Numbered from the stretch's first letter, positions 25,934 to 33,288 are shown. The stretch is DNA of 64,000 nt from Roseomonas acroporae (GCF_023223525.1 NZ_JALPRX010000026.1:1-64000), one strand, 5' to 3'. Numbers and translations: made by a program. The notes: generated from the sequence alone by a model not told the origin.

Positions 25934-25938
25934 GCACG

Positions 25939-26229
25939 TCAGGCGGTCGGCAGGCTGTCGAGGAAGGCGCGCACGCTGGCCATGTCCACCAGCGTCGAGC
26001 GGCCGTTCTTCAGCAGCTTGATCTGCCCCTTGCGGGCGGCCCGGTAGATCGCCGTGCGCGACAGGCCCGTCACCAGCGGGGCCTGCGGCAGCGGCACCAC
26101 GAGCGGGCCGGCGGCGCGCGGCGACAGCACCTCCAGGGGCGGAGCCGCGGGCGCTGGCGGAGACTGCGGGGCGGGCGGCCGCGCGGCCTTCCGGGTAGCG
26201 GGCGCGGCGGGGGTCCTTAGGCGGGTCAT
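25939..26229 (-). CDS. small DNA-binding protein, excisionase/AlpA-like HTH
   Basis: This 96-residue protein has a Pro/Ala-rich N-terminus (about 1-45) followed by a winged HTH of the excisionase type: 'PLVTGLSRTAIYRAARKGQ' and 'IKLLKNGRSTLVDMASVRAF'. Such proteins act as recombination directionality factors or early regulators of integrative elements. It lies at the head of the replication operon, 137 bp upstream of the primase-like gene. Confidence 0.78.
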   Translation of the reverse strand: MTRLRTPAAPATRKAARPPAPQSPPAPAAPPLEVLSPRAAGPLVVPLPQAPLVTGLSRTAIYRAARKGQIKLLKNGRSTLVDMASVRAFLDSLPTA

Positions 26230-26342
26230 GGTGTGCCCTGGCGATTCGCAGCGCGCCATGCGCCGCGGGGGCATTCCATCTATCGCGGAGGAATCCCGAG
26301 CGCGACGCGGAAATCGGATCGGCGATTTAGGCGGCTGGGACC

Positions 26343-27047
26343 CTATTTCGGCGGCTGAGGATCGAGCTTGCCGAGGACGCCAAGCATCTTGTCGATGGTG
26401 GGATCTACTGGTGCGCGATCGCCGAAGGTATCGCCGGCCCAAGCCTTCATGTGGTTGCGCAACTCTGAAAGCTCGGCGTCCGTGACCTGCCGTTTGAGCA
26501 GGTGTTGCACTACCTCTGCCCAAAACACGCGCCAATCGTGCACAACAGGCCGCCCTCTCGGTCGGCTTGAATCTGTACGATTCGATGCGGTTTGAACAAT
26601 AGGTGGAGCTGAGCCCCCAAGGACTGACCAATAGGCTCGCACACCAGAATATTTCGCGCCTCCAAGAATTATGAAATTCTCTTCGAAATCCACTTCCGCA
26701 CAAATGGCAAATTCTGGATCTATTTTTTCTCCTAACGTTTTTCCATCCAAGAATCCCCTTAGAAATGCCTCGCCTCTCCAAATTTCTTCCAATATCTCGC
26801 GCCATAGAGTTTCTCTCAGCGCTGTACGGTCCTCTTTGACCAAAAGTGAGCGATCGTAGTACTCCACAGTGATCGAGGTTTCGCCGTCGTCTCCCGGCGG
26901 CATCATTCCCAATTCCAGATACATAAGTTTGCGCATTATATCTGGATATCTCAATTGTGCCAGCTTCCGAACTGCTGAAGCTGTAGTCCAGCCATAACCC
27001 AGACTTTTCAGATCCATAAACGTGCAGTTCCGCAGCGCAATCCGCAT
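26343..27047 (-). CDS. phage accessory protein of unusual base composition, unknown
   Basis: This 234-residue protein starts 'MRIALRNCTFMDLKSLGYGW'. Its DNA from about 26,570 to 27,040 is far less GC-rich than everything around it and uses A/T-ending codons, while the 3' third returns to the local composition. The C-terminal part ('RGRPVVHDWRVFWAEVVQHL') looks like a conserved phage domain; the N-terminal part ('ITVEYYDRSLLVKEDRTALR') is unrecognised. The mosaic suggests a recent acquisition joined to a resident 3' end. Confidence 0.65.
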   Translation of the reverse strand: MRIALRNCTFMDLKSLGYGWTTASAVRKLAQLRYPDIMRKLMYLELGMMPPGDDGETSITVEYYDRSLLVKEDRTALRETLWREILEEIWRGEAFLRGFLDGKTLGEKIDPEFAICAEVDFEENFIILGGAKYSGVRAYWSVLGGSAPPIVQTASNRTDSSRPRGRPVVHDWRVFWAEVVQHLLKRQVTDAELSELRNHMKAWAGDTFGDRAPVDPTIDKMLGVLGKLDPQPPK

Positions 27048-27152
27048 CCAGAGGCGGCGGGCAACCCGGTGCGGAATACCGGGGATTCGGCTCGCGACTT
27101 CCTAGCCCGCCATCGGCGAGCATAGCGCGACCACGAAGCGGCTGAAGATCCA

Positions 27153-27518
27153 TCATCGGCCGTGCTCCCCGTCCGACAGGAATTGACGCAGGCGAATCGC
27201 CCCGGCGGCGTCGAGGTCCACGTGGCGCCAGTGCGGCCCGGAGCGGCGCGCGCGCCAGAGCAGCAGCAGCGTGGCGCCGCCGGCCGGCCGCGGTACGGCC
27301 AGGAAGGCGGTGCGGCCGTCGCTCAGCGCCAGGTGCAGCCCGGGCGGCGTGCCGAGGCTGCGGGCGATCGGCAGCGCCAGCAGCTCGGCCACTTCTTCGC
27401 GGCGCGTCCGGCCGCGGCGGGACACCACGCCTTCGGCAGCGCGGAGGGTGGCGGCGTCACAGGCCAGCATCGCGGCGGCGAGGCGCAGGCGACGCCAGGC
27501 GGCGGGGATCAGCCGCAT
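27153..27518 (-). CDS. small basic protein of element, unknown
   Basis: This 121-residue protein starts 'MRLIPAAWRRLRLAAAMLA'. It is Arg/Ala-rich with 'ARSLGTPPGLHLALSDGRTAF' and 'LLLWRARRSGPHWRHVDLDA'. It overlaps the upstream gene by 10 bases and belongs to the tightly packed run ending with this gene. No family was recognised. Confidence 0.6.
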   Translation of the reverse strand: MRLIPAAWRRLRLAAAMLACDAATLRAAEGVVSRRGRTRREEVAELLALPIARSLGTPPGLHLALSDGRTAFLAVPRPAGGATLLLLWRARRSGPHWRHVDLDAAGAIRLRQFLSDGEHGR

Positions 27519-27814
27519 GCCGGGTCCTCCTCGGTCAGCGGCACCGGCGAGGCCTCCGCATCGGCATCGGGCTCGGCGTCGCCGTTCTCCTCCGCCTCCG
27601 CATCCTCCTCACCGTCGGCGCCGTCCTCCGCATTGGGATCGTCGTCCAGCAGGTCCAGCAGCTCGATCAGGGCGGCGATCAGCGCCTCGATGCGTGCCCG
27701 CTGCGGCAGCGGGGCGTCGGGGTGCAGCAGCTCGGCCAGCGACAGCTCCGCCGGCAGGGTCAGGCACGAGCACGGCGGCCGGGTGGCCGCACGCCGCAGG
27801 GCGAGCGCGCTCAT
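27509..27814 (-). CDS. acidic small protein of element, unknown
   Basis: This 101-residue protein starts 'MSALALRRAATRPPCSCL'. The middle carries 'ARIEALIAALIELLDLLDDD', then a Glu/Asp/Ala-rich tail (about 65-100). The start overlaps the stop of the previous gene (ATGA). The acidity suggests a binding partner for a basic protein or DNA mimicry, but this is only a guess. Confidence 0.6.
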   Translation of the reverse strand: MSALALRRAATRPPCSCLTLPAELSLAELLHPDAPLPQRARIEALIAALIELLDLLDDDPNAEDGADGEEDAEAEENGDAEPDADAEASPVPLTEEDPACG

Positions 27815-28176
27815 GCCGCACCTCGCGGCAGCAGGGCCGCCACGCGCCGCTCCAGCCAGGCCGGCGCGACGCCCGCCGCGTCGCACCAGGCATGGCGCGC
27901 CGCGGCCCAGGCGCCGTCAGGCGAGAACAGGAAGAGCCGCGCCTGCCGCCGCTCCTCCGCGCACACCGCGCGAGCGTTGCTGCTGCTGTCCCGCCGCGCC
28001 GGCGCGGTCAGGTCGGCGATGGCGAGCTGCAGCACGGCCAGCGCCAGGGCGCGCTCCTGGATGGCGGCCGCGGCCCGCTCGCCGGCGGCGCCGGTGCCGC
28101 CCGGAAGCGCGGGCACGCGGTAGGCGAGGCGGACGACGCTGCGCCGTGCCGCCTCGCCGATCGGGGCCGGGCTCAT
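27811..28176 (-). CDS. helical small protein of element, unknown
   Basis: This 121-residue protein starts 'MSPAPIGEAARRSVVRLAYR'. It is mostly helical, with 'AIQERALALAVLQLAIADL' and a Cys/Arg-rich middle ('VCAEERRQARLFLFSPDG'). The last residues are 'AGVAPAWLERRVAALLPRG', which look like a small DNA-binding helix pair. It is coupled by 4-base overlaps on both sides. Confidence 0.6.
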   Translation of the reverse strand: MSPAPIGEAARRSVVRLAYRVPALPGGTGAAGERAAAAIQERALALAVLQLAIADLTAPARRDSSSNARAVCAEERRQARLFLFSPDGAWAAARHAWCDAAGVAPAWLERRVAALLPRGAA

Positions 28177-28679
28177 GGCGTCACCGCCAGCCACGGGTCC
28201 GTGCCCGCGACTCCATGGTAGTTGCCGCCGATCGCCGCCAGCGTGACACCGGCGGCCTCGGCCAGGATCGGCAGCGCGGCGCGCAGCGAGCCCCGCACCA
28301 GCGCCAGGTCCTCCAGCAGCTCCGCCTCGGTCAGGCTGCTGCCGGCGATCAGGGCGGCGCGGCCGTGCGCGGCCATCACCAGCGCCGCTGCGTCGGCCAG
28401 GGTGACGGGCGGGGTCGCCTCGACCGTCTTCTGCAACTCCTGCATGCGCAGCAGCAGCGCGTCGCGCTGGGCTTCGAGGCGCCGACCGTCCTCGCTGGAC
28501 AGGCCGGCAGCCGTGCTAGCGCGGTCGAACCGCGCGTGCTCGGCCCACAGCGCGTCGAGCACGCGCGTCATGGCCAGGATGCGCCCGGCCGGCGGTACCG
28601 GCGCCGCCGAGGTCGCGCGGGACAGCGCCGGGATCGCGACCACGCCGGCGATGGCGCGGCGGGACAGGATGCGGCTCAT
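28173..28679 (-). CDS. small exported protein with twin-arginine-like leader (1 of 4)
   Basis: This 168-residue protein begins 'MSRILSRRAIAGVVAIPALS' and continues to an ATSAA cleavage-like site. SRR followed by a hydrophobic run is the layout of a Tat signal. The rest is helical and includes 'GSSLTEAELLEDLALVRG'. It is the last of four tandem genes, each overlapping the next by 4 bases (ATGA). No function is known; the run suggests that the element exports several small proteins. Confidence 0.62.
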   Translation of the reverse strand: MSRILSRRAIAGVVAIPALSRATSAAPVPPAGRILAMTRVLDALWAEHARFDRASTAAGLSSEDGRRLEAQRDALLLRMQELQKTVEATPPVTLADAAALVMAAHGRAALIAGSSLTEAELLEDLALVRGSLRAALPILAEAAGVTLAAIGGNYHGVAGTDPWLAVTP

Positions 28680-29071
28680 GCGCCGGCCCTCCCCAGTATG
28701 TCGAGCGCGAGGGAGTGGGCGAGCCGTTCGTGGCGCTTGCCCACCGTGGCGATCGTATCGGTCGGGCGAATGACCGCCTCGACTTCCAGTGCGGTTCGCG
28801 TGGCCTCGGCCTTGGCGCGGATGCCCGCCGGCGTGTGCGCCGGCAGCGCGGCCAGGGCGTCGATGGTGTCGGCCCAACGCTCCAGGGCTTCGTCCGCCTC
28901 GTCGTCCGGCACGGGGATCTCCGCGTGGTCGATCCGGTCGAGCGCGGCACGCCAAGCGCGCAGCTCGGCGCAGGCGGCCAGCAGCGCGGCGTCGGGTCTG
29001 GCGGCGCCGGCACGGCGCGGCAACAGCAGGACCGTCGGCGCGCCGGCGAGGAGGGTGCGGCGGCGGGTCAT
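28676..29071 (-). CDS. small exported protein with twin-arginine-like leader (2 of 4)
   Basis: This 131-residue protein begins 'MTRRRTLLAGAPTVLLLPRR' followed by AGAA. It then has 'LAACAELRAWRAALDRIDHA' and 'LAALPAHTPAGIRAKAEAT', and ends 'HSLALDILGRAGA'. The segment PA-HTPAGIRAKA is shared with genes 3 and 4 of the run, and the ending resembles gene 4 (VLDLTGRAGA), so the genes are probably paralogues. It is coupled to both neighbours. Confidence 0.65.
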   Translation of the reverse strand: MTRRRTLLAGAPTVLLLPRRAGAARPDAALLAACAELRAWRAALDRIDHAEIPVPDDEADEALERWADTIDALAALPAHTPAGIRAKAEATRTALEVEAVIRPTDTIATVGKRHERLAHSLALDILGRAGA

Positions 29072-29463
29072 GCCACACCCCCGAGACGCAGGATGTCGGC
29101 CACCAGCAGCTCGGCGCTGGAACTCGGCATCGTACCCCGGAACACCCTCGCCTTCGCCACCAGCCCGGCGAAGGTGTGCGCCGGGGTGACTGCGATCCGG
29201 TCCTCGATGTCCCAGACCGTCCCGTCCAGCCGCCCCATCTCGGCGTCGTGCCGTGCCTCGGCCTCGCCCTGCTGGTCGGGCGGCATGGCGCTGACGTGCC
29301 GGGCGTAGAAGGAATCGGCCGCGTCCACTGCAGCCTGCCAGGAGGCGCATAACGTCAGCAGGGCGCGGTCCGCGTCCATGGCGGCAGCGCCGGGCGCCGC
29401 GGTGGGCAGCGCCGCCAGTGCCGGCACCCGCAGCAGCCCCCGCCGGGAAAGGGTGCCGCTCAT
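29068..29463 (-). CDS. small exported protein with twin-arginine-like leader (3 of 4)
   Basis: This 131-residue protein begins 'MSGTLSRRGLLRVPALAALP' and continues to a GAAAM cleavage-like site. The body has 'LCASWQAAVDAADSFYARHV' and 'IAVTPAHTFAGLVAKARVF', matching the TPxxTxxGxxAKA motif of its neighbours, and ends 'ELLVADILRLGGVA'. The leader pattern SRRGLLR is the closest of the four to the Tat consensus. Confidence 0.65.
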   Translation of the reverse strand: MSGTLSRRGLLRVPALAALPTAAPGAAAMDADRALLTLCASWQAAVDAADSFYARHVSAMPPDQQGEAEARHDAEMGRLDGTVWDIEDRIAVTPAHTFAGLVAKARVFRGTMPSSSAELLVADILRLGGVA

Positions 29464-29870
29464 GCGCCGGCCCTCCCGGTCAGGTCCAGCACCAGCGACC
29501 AGGGCAGCCAGGAATCGGTGCCGGCCGGGCCGTCCGCGACGGCGCCGCCGGCAGCCATGGCGAGGAACGCGGCCTCGGCCTTGGCGCGGATGCCTTCCGG
29601 CGTGCGTGCCGGCAGGGCGGCGATCCGCTCCTCCAACTCGCGCAGCAGCGCGGGCGAGGTGGCGCGGCCTGCGGCGAGGCGCGTGTACTCGGCCGAGGCG
29701 GTGATCAGCTCGCCGTCCAGCTCGGCCGCCTTGCCGGCGCCGGCCTCGACCGCGGCGAGCAGCAGCAACGCGGCGCCGGCGCCGGTGAGGGCGTTGCGCC
29801 GGCTGGCGCGGGCGCGCGGCAGGGCAAGCTCCCCGCGAGGCGGGGATGCGATAGGATGGGCGTCAGCCAT
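29460..29870 (-). CDS. small exported protein with twin-arginine-like leader (4 of 4)
   Basis: This 136-residue protein is the first gene of the run. A longer basic N-terminus precedes 'ASRRNALTGAGAALLLLAAV' and an AGAGKA site. The body has 'LLRELEERIAALPARTPEGI' followed by RAKAEAAF and ends 'WSLVLDLTGRAGA', the repeat motif shared with gene 2. It is transcribed from the control region at 29871-30052 that it shares with the divergent repressor-like gene. Confidence 0.65.
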   Translation of the reverse strand: MADAHPIASPPRGELALPRARASRRNALTGAGAALLLLAAVEAGAGKAAELDGELITASAEYTRLAAGRATSPALLRELEERIAALPARTPEGIRAKAEAAFLAMAAGGAVADGPAGTDSWLPWSLVLDLTGRAGA

Positions 29871-29908
29871 GATCCGGGCTCCAGAAAGCCGGGGTTGCGG
29901 TCAGGCCA

Positions 29909-29934
29909 GGGGGAGCGGTTGCCGCCGCTCCCCC
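29909..29934. repeat. 10-bp hairpin upstream of leader-peptide gene run
   Basis: GGGGGAGCGG (29909-29918) and CCGCTCCCCC (29925-29934) pair perfectly around a 6-nt loop, within the probable 5' untranslated region of the minus-strand operon. It could be an attenuator or an mRNA stabiliser. Confidence 0.5.
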
Positions 29935-29941
29935 AGCCGCT

Positions 29942-29962
29942 CCATCCAACAACGTTGAATGG
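29942..29962. promoter_or_regulatory. operator-like palindrome between divergent transcripts
   Basis: CCATCCAAC (29942-29950) and GTTGAATGG (29954-29962) form an inverted repeat with one mismatch and a 3-bp spacer, next to a further CATTCATGG half-site. It lies between the XRE-type regulator (plus strand) and the operon starting at 29870 (minus strand), the usual place for a phage repressor operator. Confidence 0.55.
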
Positions 29963-30052
29963 ATCATTCATGGTTGCTACTTTGCCGCTTGGGCTGTCAA
30001 GCGGTTTTCATCCATGGATGGTGGTTTCGAGCGGGCGTGGTACGTGTCCCGC

Positions 30053-30280
30053 ATGTCCCCTGCACAGAGTCGCGCGGCCCGCGGGCTGCTGAACTGGTCT
30101 CAGGAGCAGTTGGCCGCGAAAGCCTCTGTGTCCGTAACGACGCTTCGCAACTTCGAGCGCGGGGCGACGGTGCCCGTGACGAACAACCTCGCCGCCATCC
30201 GGTCCGCCCTTGAGGTCGGTGGCGTCGAATTCACCAACGGCGACCAGCCCGGCGTGCGGATGCGGAAGCCCGCCCCGTGA
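30053..30280 (+). CDS. XRE-family HTH regulator (repressor-like)
   Basis: This 75-residue protein has a Cro/C1-type helix-turn-helix: 'SRAARGLLNWSQEQLAAKAS' then 'VSVTTLRNFERGATVP'. Short regulators of this kind starting 'MxPAQxRAARxLL' are common in alphaproteobacteria, which favours this start; an ATG at 30014 would add 13 residues. It probably binds the palindrome at 29942-29962 and controls both divergent transcripts. It heads a plus-strand row of small genes. Confidence 0.85.
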   Translation: MSPAQSRAARGLLNWSQEQLAAKASVSVTTLRNFERGATVPVTNNLAAIRSALEVGGVEFTNGDQPGVRMRKPAP

Positions 30281-30510
30281 CCGAGGCGGATCGCTACAAC
30301 GAGCGCCTCAAGCTCGCGGCGACCTTCCTCAACACCGTGGGCTCGGGCAGCATCGTGGTGGGCGCGGTGGCGCCGGTGGTGGGGCTTATCACCGGGGCGG
30401 CGGGTGCCCATGTCCGGCCGGCGGTCCTCGTAACCATGGCTTGCCTCATGGTGGTGATCGGGTTGATCCTCCACCGCCTCGCAAGCCTGACCCTCAAGAG
30501 GCTGGTCTGA
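30277..30510 (+). CDS. small two-helix membrane protein
   Basis: This 77-residue protein has a GTG start overlapping the regulator gene by 4 bases. Two hydrophobic segments lie at about residues 22-45 and 49-68 ('GSIVVGAVAPVVGLITGA', 'AVLVTMACLMVVIGLILH'). Its size and layout could suit a holin or a small regulatory membrane protein; no signature decides. Confidence 0.62.
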   Translation: MTEADRYNERLKLAATFLNTVGSGSIVVGAVAPVVGLITGAAGAHVRPAVLVTMACLMVVIGLILHRLASLTLKRLV

Positions 30511-30701
30511 TGGGCTCCCTGGAACTCTATGCCCTGGTCGGCGCGCCTCTCCTGCTGCTGGGCGCCGGCGTCTTCGTGTACCTGCAGGCCGCGCGCATGC
30601 CGCGCCCCGCGCCGGACGCGCCCGCCGGCATGTCTTCCCGCGCCGCCACCGCTCGCGATGCCGGCGCCGCGGCCAAGCGGCACTTCGAGCCGGCCGCCTG
30701 A
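30510..30701 (+). CDS. small single-helix membrane protein
   Basis: This 63-residue protein starts in the preceding stop codon (TGATG). One membrane helix is present, 'LYALVGAPLLLLGAGVFVYL', followed by a Pro/Ala-rich tail. No known family was recognised. Confidence 0.55.
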   Translation: MGSLELYALVGAPLLLLGAGVFVYLQAARMPRPAPDAPAGMSSRAATARDAGAAAKRHFEPAA

Positions 30702-30733
30702 CACCGCCGGCGCCAAGTCAAGGCCCCGCGAGA

Positions 30734-30835
30734 GTGACCTTCGCCGAGCTGGTCGGGATGTTCGGCGGCCCGCTGCTGATCCTCCTCGCGGCCGGGGGCG
30801 TGTGCCTCGCCACCAGGGCCGATGGGCGCCGCTGA
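30734..30835 (+). CDS. putative 33-residue membrane peptide
   Basis: A GTG-started frame encodes 'MTFAELVGMFGGPLLILLAA' plus GGVCLATRADGRR, a single hydrophobic helix with a basic end. It sits in the row of small membrane genes, 32 bp after the previous one. Evidence is only context and composition; it may be untranslated. Confidence 0.35.
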   Translation: MTFAELVGMFGGPLLILLAAGGVCLATRADGRR

Positions 30836-30840
30836 ATCGC

Positions 30841-31104
30841 ATGCCGATGCTGCGTGGCGCCAACCTCAACCCGCGCCGGAAGCCCAGCCGGCGATCGTTC
30901 GACAGCCTGCCGGCCCGGATGGCGATGCTGCGCATCGTCTCGCGGCGGCATCCGCTCATGTGCGGCGGCTTCGACGATCGTAGCGGCGACGGCCACGCTT
31001 CCGGCCAGGTTGGGTACCAGGGCCCCTGGATGTGGGAGCGCACGATCAAGCACGGGCAATGGGCCGGGCCGTGGCGGCGCGTGCGCTGGGAGGATGACGC
31101 GTAG
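30841..31104 (+). CDS. small basic protein of element, unknown
   Basis: This 87-residue protein starts 5 bp after the preceding frame. It is Arg-rich with 'NPRRKPSRRSFDSLPARMAM' and a C-terminus rich in Trp ('GPWMWERTIKHGQWAGPW'). The Trp-rich C-terminus argues for a real folded protein. The gene ends just before a terminator-like region. Confidence 0.5.
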   Translation: MPMLRGANLNPRRKPSRRSFDSLPARMAMLRIVSRRHPLMCGGFDDRSGDGHASGQVGYQGPWMWERTIKHGQWAGPWRRVRWEDDA

Positions 31105-31138
31105 GCGCGCCGCGCGGCCGGCGTCCCCCGCCGATAAG

Positions 31139-31180
31139 CCCCCGCCGGGGTATTTTTCGGGTTTTTCGGGTTTTTCGGGA
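31139..31180 (+). terminator. short hairpin followed by three T-tracts
   Basis: CCCC-GCC-GGGG (31140-31150) is followed by TATTTTT and two further GGGTTTTTC units, so the region reads as a terminator for the plus-strand small gene row that faces the convergent integrase gene. Confidence 0.6.
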
Positions 31181-31251
31181 GACCCTCCTATACGGAGATT
31201 CGATGCTCGCCCCCGGGTGGCACGCCCCCCTTCACGGGGCGGGCGGCGCGG

Positions 31252-32481
31252 CTACGGCCGCATGCACCAGGCGCCCCACTCCTCCATCAGCGGCCGCCGG
31301 CGTTCCAGCAGATCCGTGCGGGCATAGGCTGCCTCCACCTTGTCCCGGTTGACGTGCGCCAGGGCCGTCTCCACCACCTCGCGCGGGTAGCGAGTCTGCT
31401 CCCCGGCCCAGACCCGGAAGGTGCTGCGGAAGCCGTGCGGGACGATGGCGCGGCCGCCGATGTCCCGCCAGGGCGGCGGCGCGTCGCCTTCGGTCTTGTT
31501 CATCCGCCGCACCAGCATGGTCAGCGCCATGTCGGAGAGCGGCCGATCGGCCTTCTGCCCGGGGAACAGCAGCGCGGCCGGCCCGGACCGGAGCGGCAGC
31601 AAGCGACGCAGCAGCTCGAGCGCCGGGGCGGAGAGCGGCACGCGGTGCAGCCGCTTCGCCTTCATGCGCGCGGCGGGCACAGTCCACACCGCGGCCTCGA
31701 GGTCGAATTCCCGCCACGTGGCGTCGAGCACCTCGCCGGTGCGGGCGGCGGTCAGGATCAGCAGCGCCAGCGCCTGGGCGGAGACGCCCTCGACGTCGCG
31801 CAGCGCCGCCATGAAGGCGCCGATCCGCTGCCATGGGAGCGACGGCTGGTGCTCGACGGCGGCGATGCGCCCGCGCGGCGGCAGCAGGCCGGACAGTACC
31901 CCCTTCCAGCGGGCCGGGTTCTCGCCGGTGCGCCATCCCCGCGCCTTGGCCGCGTCCAGCACCTGCTCGATGCGCCCGCGCAGGCGCGAGGCCGTCTCCG
32001 GCGTCTTCGTCCAGATGGGCTTCAGGACGCGCAGCACGGCCTCCACGTCCACGTCCTTCACCGGCATGTCGCCGATCGCCGGATAGGCGTGGTTGTCGAG
32101 GGTGCTGCTCCACTGCGCCTGGTGCTTCGGGTTGCGCCAGCCGTCGCGCTGGGCCGCGATGTACGCCTCGGCGGCGGCGCGGAAGGTGTGCCCCCCGGCC
32201 TCGGCCCGCCGCTCGATCGCGGCCTGCGCCTGCACCGACAGCGGGTCGAGGCCCTCGCGCAGCTTCGAGCGGGCGATGTCGGCCAGCTCGCGCGCCTTCG
32301 CCAGCGTCACCTCCGGGAAGGGGCCGAGGCCCATGTCCCGCGTCTTGCCGTCGCGCGTGTACCGGAACACCCAGGCGCGGCGATCGGCGGCCCGGACGTG
32401 GAGGTGCAGGCCGCCGCCATCGGTGTACCGGCCGGGCGTCACCAGCGCCCTGGCGCCGAGCGCGGTCAGCTTGCCGGCCAT
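31252..32481 (-). CDS. int: P4-type tyrosine integrase
   Basis: This 409-residue site-specific recombinase has the N-terminal arm-binding DUF4102 domain ('GARALVTPGRYTDGGGLHL', 'GPFPEVTLAKARELADIARS'), a core-binding domain and a catalytic domain with Arg in 'LTAARTGEVLDATW', 'VPHGFRSTFRVWAGE' (HxxR) and 'ALAHVNRDKVEAAYAR' (His and Tyr nucleophile). It catalyses integration at tRNA-Ser; its right-hand attachment copy lies 190 bp upstream of its start. The start at 'MAGKLTALGARAL' is preferred over one 57 bp upstream. Confidence 0.95.
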   Translation of the reverse strand: MAGKLTALGARALVTPGRYTDGGGLHLHVRAADRRAWVFRYTRDGKTRDMGLGPFPEVTLAKARELADIARSKLREGLDPLSVQAQAAIERRAEAGGHTFRAAAEAYIAAQRDGWRNPKHQAQWSSTLDNHAYPAIGDMPVKDVDVEAVLRVLKPIWTKTPETASRLRGRIEQVLDAAKARGWRTGENPARWKGVLSGLLPPRGRIAAVEHQPSLPWQRIGAFMAALRDVEGVSAQALALLILTAARTGEVLDATWREFDLEAAVWTVPAARMKAKRLHRVPLSAPALELLRRLLPLRSGPAALLFPGQKADRPLSDMALTMLVRRMNKTEGDAPPPWRDIGGRAIVPHGFRSTFRVWAGEQTRYPREVVETALAHVNRDKVEAAYARTDLLERRRPLMEEWGAWCMRP

Positions 32482-32530
32482 GCGTTCCCGCTCCGTCCCA
32501 AGACCCGAAAACCTTCCGCCGAACCCAGCC

Positions 32531-32549
32531 GGTCCCATTCCGGTCCCAT
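32531..32549 (+). promoter_or_regulatory. GGTCCCATT pair near integrase (candidate arm sites)
   Basis: GGTCCCATT starts at 32531 and at 32542, 11 bp apart (one helical turn), in the same orientation as the copies at 14333 and 14345 near the other end. Both flank the element, as expected for arm sites of a P4-type integrase. Confidence 0.5.
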
Positions 32550-32671
32550 TTTGTGTGCTGGGCTTGTGGGGTTCAGTCTGACTCAGTGGGGCACGATGGG
32601 GGAGCTAGATTCCTGACTTTGCAGGGCGAGGGTGGCACGGTGGGAAACGGTCGGGCACGTCGCTTCGACTT

Positions 32672-32686
32672 CCATCCCCTCCGCCA
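32672..32686 (+). repeat. attR core
   Basis: This is an exact 15-bp copy of the tRNA-Ser 3' end (14264-14278); five further matching bases, TTCGA, lie 3 bp upstream at 32664-32668. It marks the right boundary of the prophage-like element. Confidence 0.85.
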
Positions 32687-32767
32687 CCTGATCCATTTTC
32701 TCTAATCTTTTCAATCAGTTAGGTGTTTTGTTGGCAAACCCGTTGCCGCCGGGTTGCCAACGCTTGT

Positions 32768-33285
32768 TCACGGTTCGGCCGGTCCCCGGCTTCCGATCCG
32801 TGCGATCGCGGCCACGGCCAGGCGTTCCTGATCCGCGGCACGCGTGTAGCGTTCCACCTCTTTGAGCGTGGTGTGGCCGGTGACGGCCTTGATCTCGTGG
32901 ACCGTGCATCGGGCCTCGGCCAGCCGGCGTGCCGCTGCCTTCCGCAGGCCGTGGGGACAGCACCCCTTCGGCAGCCCGGCAGCGCGGGCGCAGTCCACGA
33001 ACCAGTTGGAGAAGCCCGGCCCGGTGAAAGCCTCGCCCTGCCGCGTCATCAGGAACGCCAGGTGCTCGGGCGGGGCCGCGTCCAGGGCCTCGCGCAGGGC
33101 AGGATGCAGGGGGGATGGACAGCCACGCGCCCGTCTTACGCTGCCGGACCGTGATGGCCCCGCCGCGGACGTGCTGGCGACCCATTCCGATCACGTCGCT
33201 GCGCCGCTGCCCGGTGTAGAGAAGGAGGGCAAGGGCGAGGCGAGCCCGGCTCCCCGTAATCCCCGTCAGGCGTATGCGCGGTAAA
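32768..33285 (-). pseudogene. frameshifted C-terminal remnant of a second tyrosine integrase
   Basis: The upstream part reads 'LALALLLYTGQRRSDVIGMG' (catalytic Arg region) and the downstream part 'CPHGLRKAAARRLAEARCT' and 'GHTTLKEVERYTRAADQ' (HxxR, His, Tyr). The two lie in different frames; the shift maps to a run of six G at 33109-33114, where five would keep the frame. The N-terminal two thirds are missing, cut next to the Bro-N gene. It is therefore a decayed integrase from an older element near tRNA-Glu. Confidence 0.85.
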
Positions 33286-33288
33286 ACT

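Larger units (their letters stand above)
14264..32686. mobile_element. tRNA-Ser-integrated prophage-like element (~18.4 kb), probably defective
   Basis: The element lies between the 3' end of tRNA-Ser (14264-14278) and an identical 15-bp copy at 32672-32686; with flanking bases the match is 21 of 23. A P4-type integrase sits next to the right end. Both ends carry GGTCCCAT repeats that look like integrase arm sites. Contents are tail tape measure and tail assembly genes, a head protease, a serine recombinase, a DUF3631 replication protein, a repressor-type regulator and many small genes. I saw no terminase, portal or major capsid gene, so it is a deleted prophage or a phage satellite. Confidence 0.88.
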
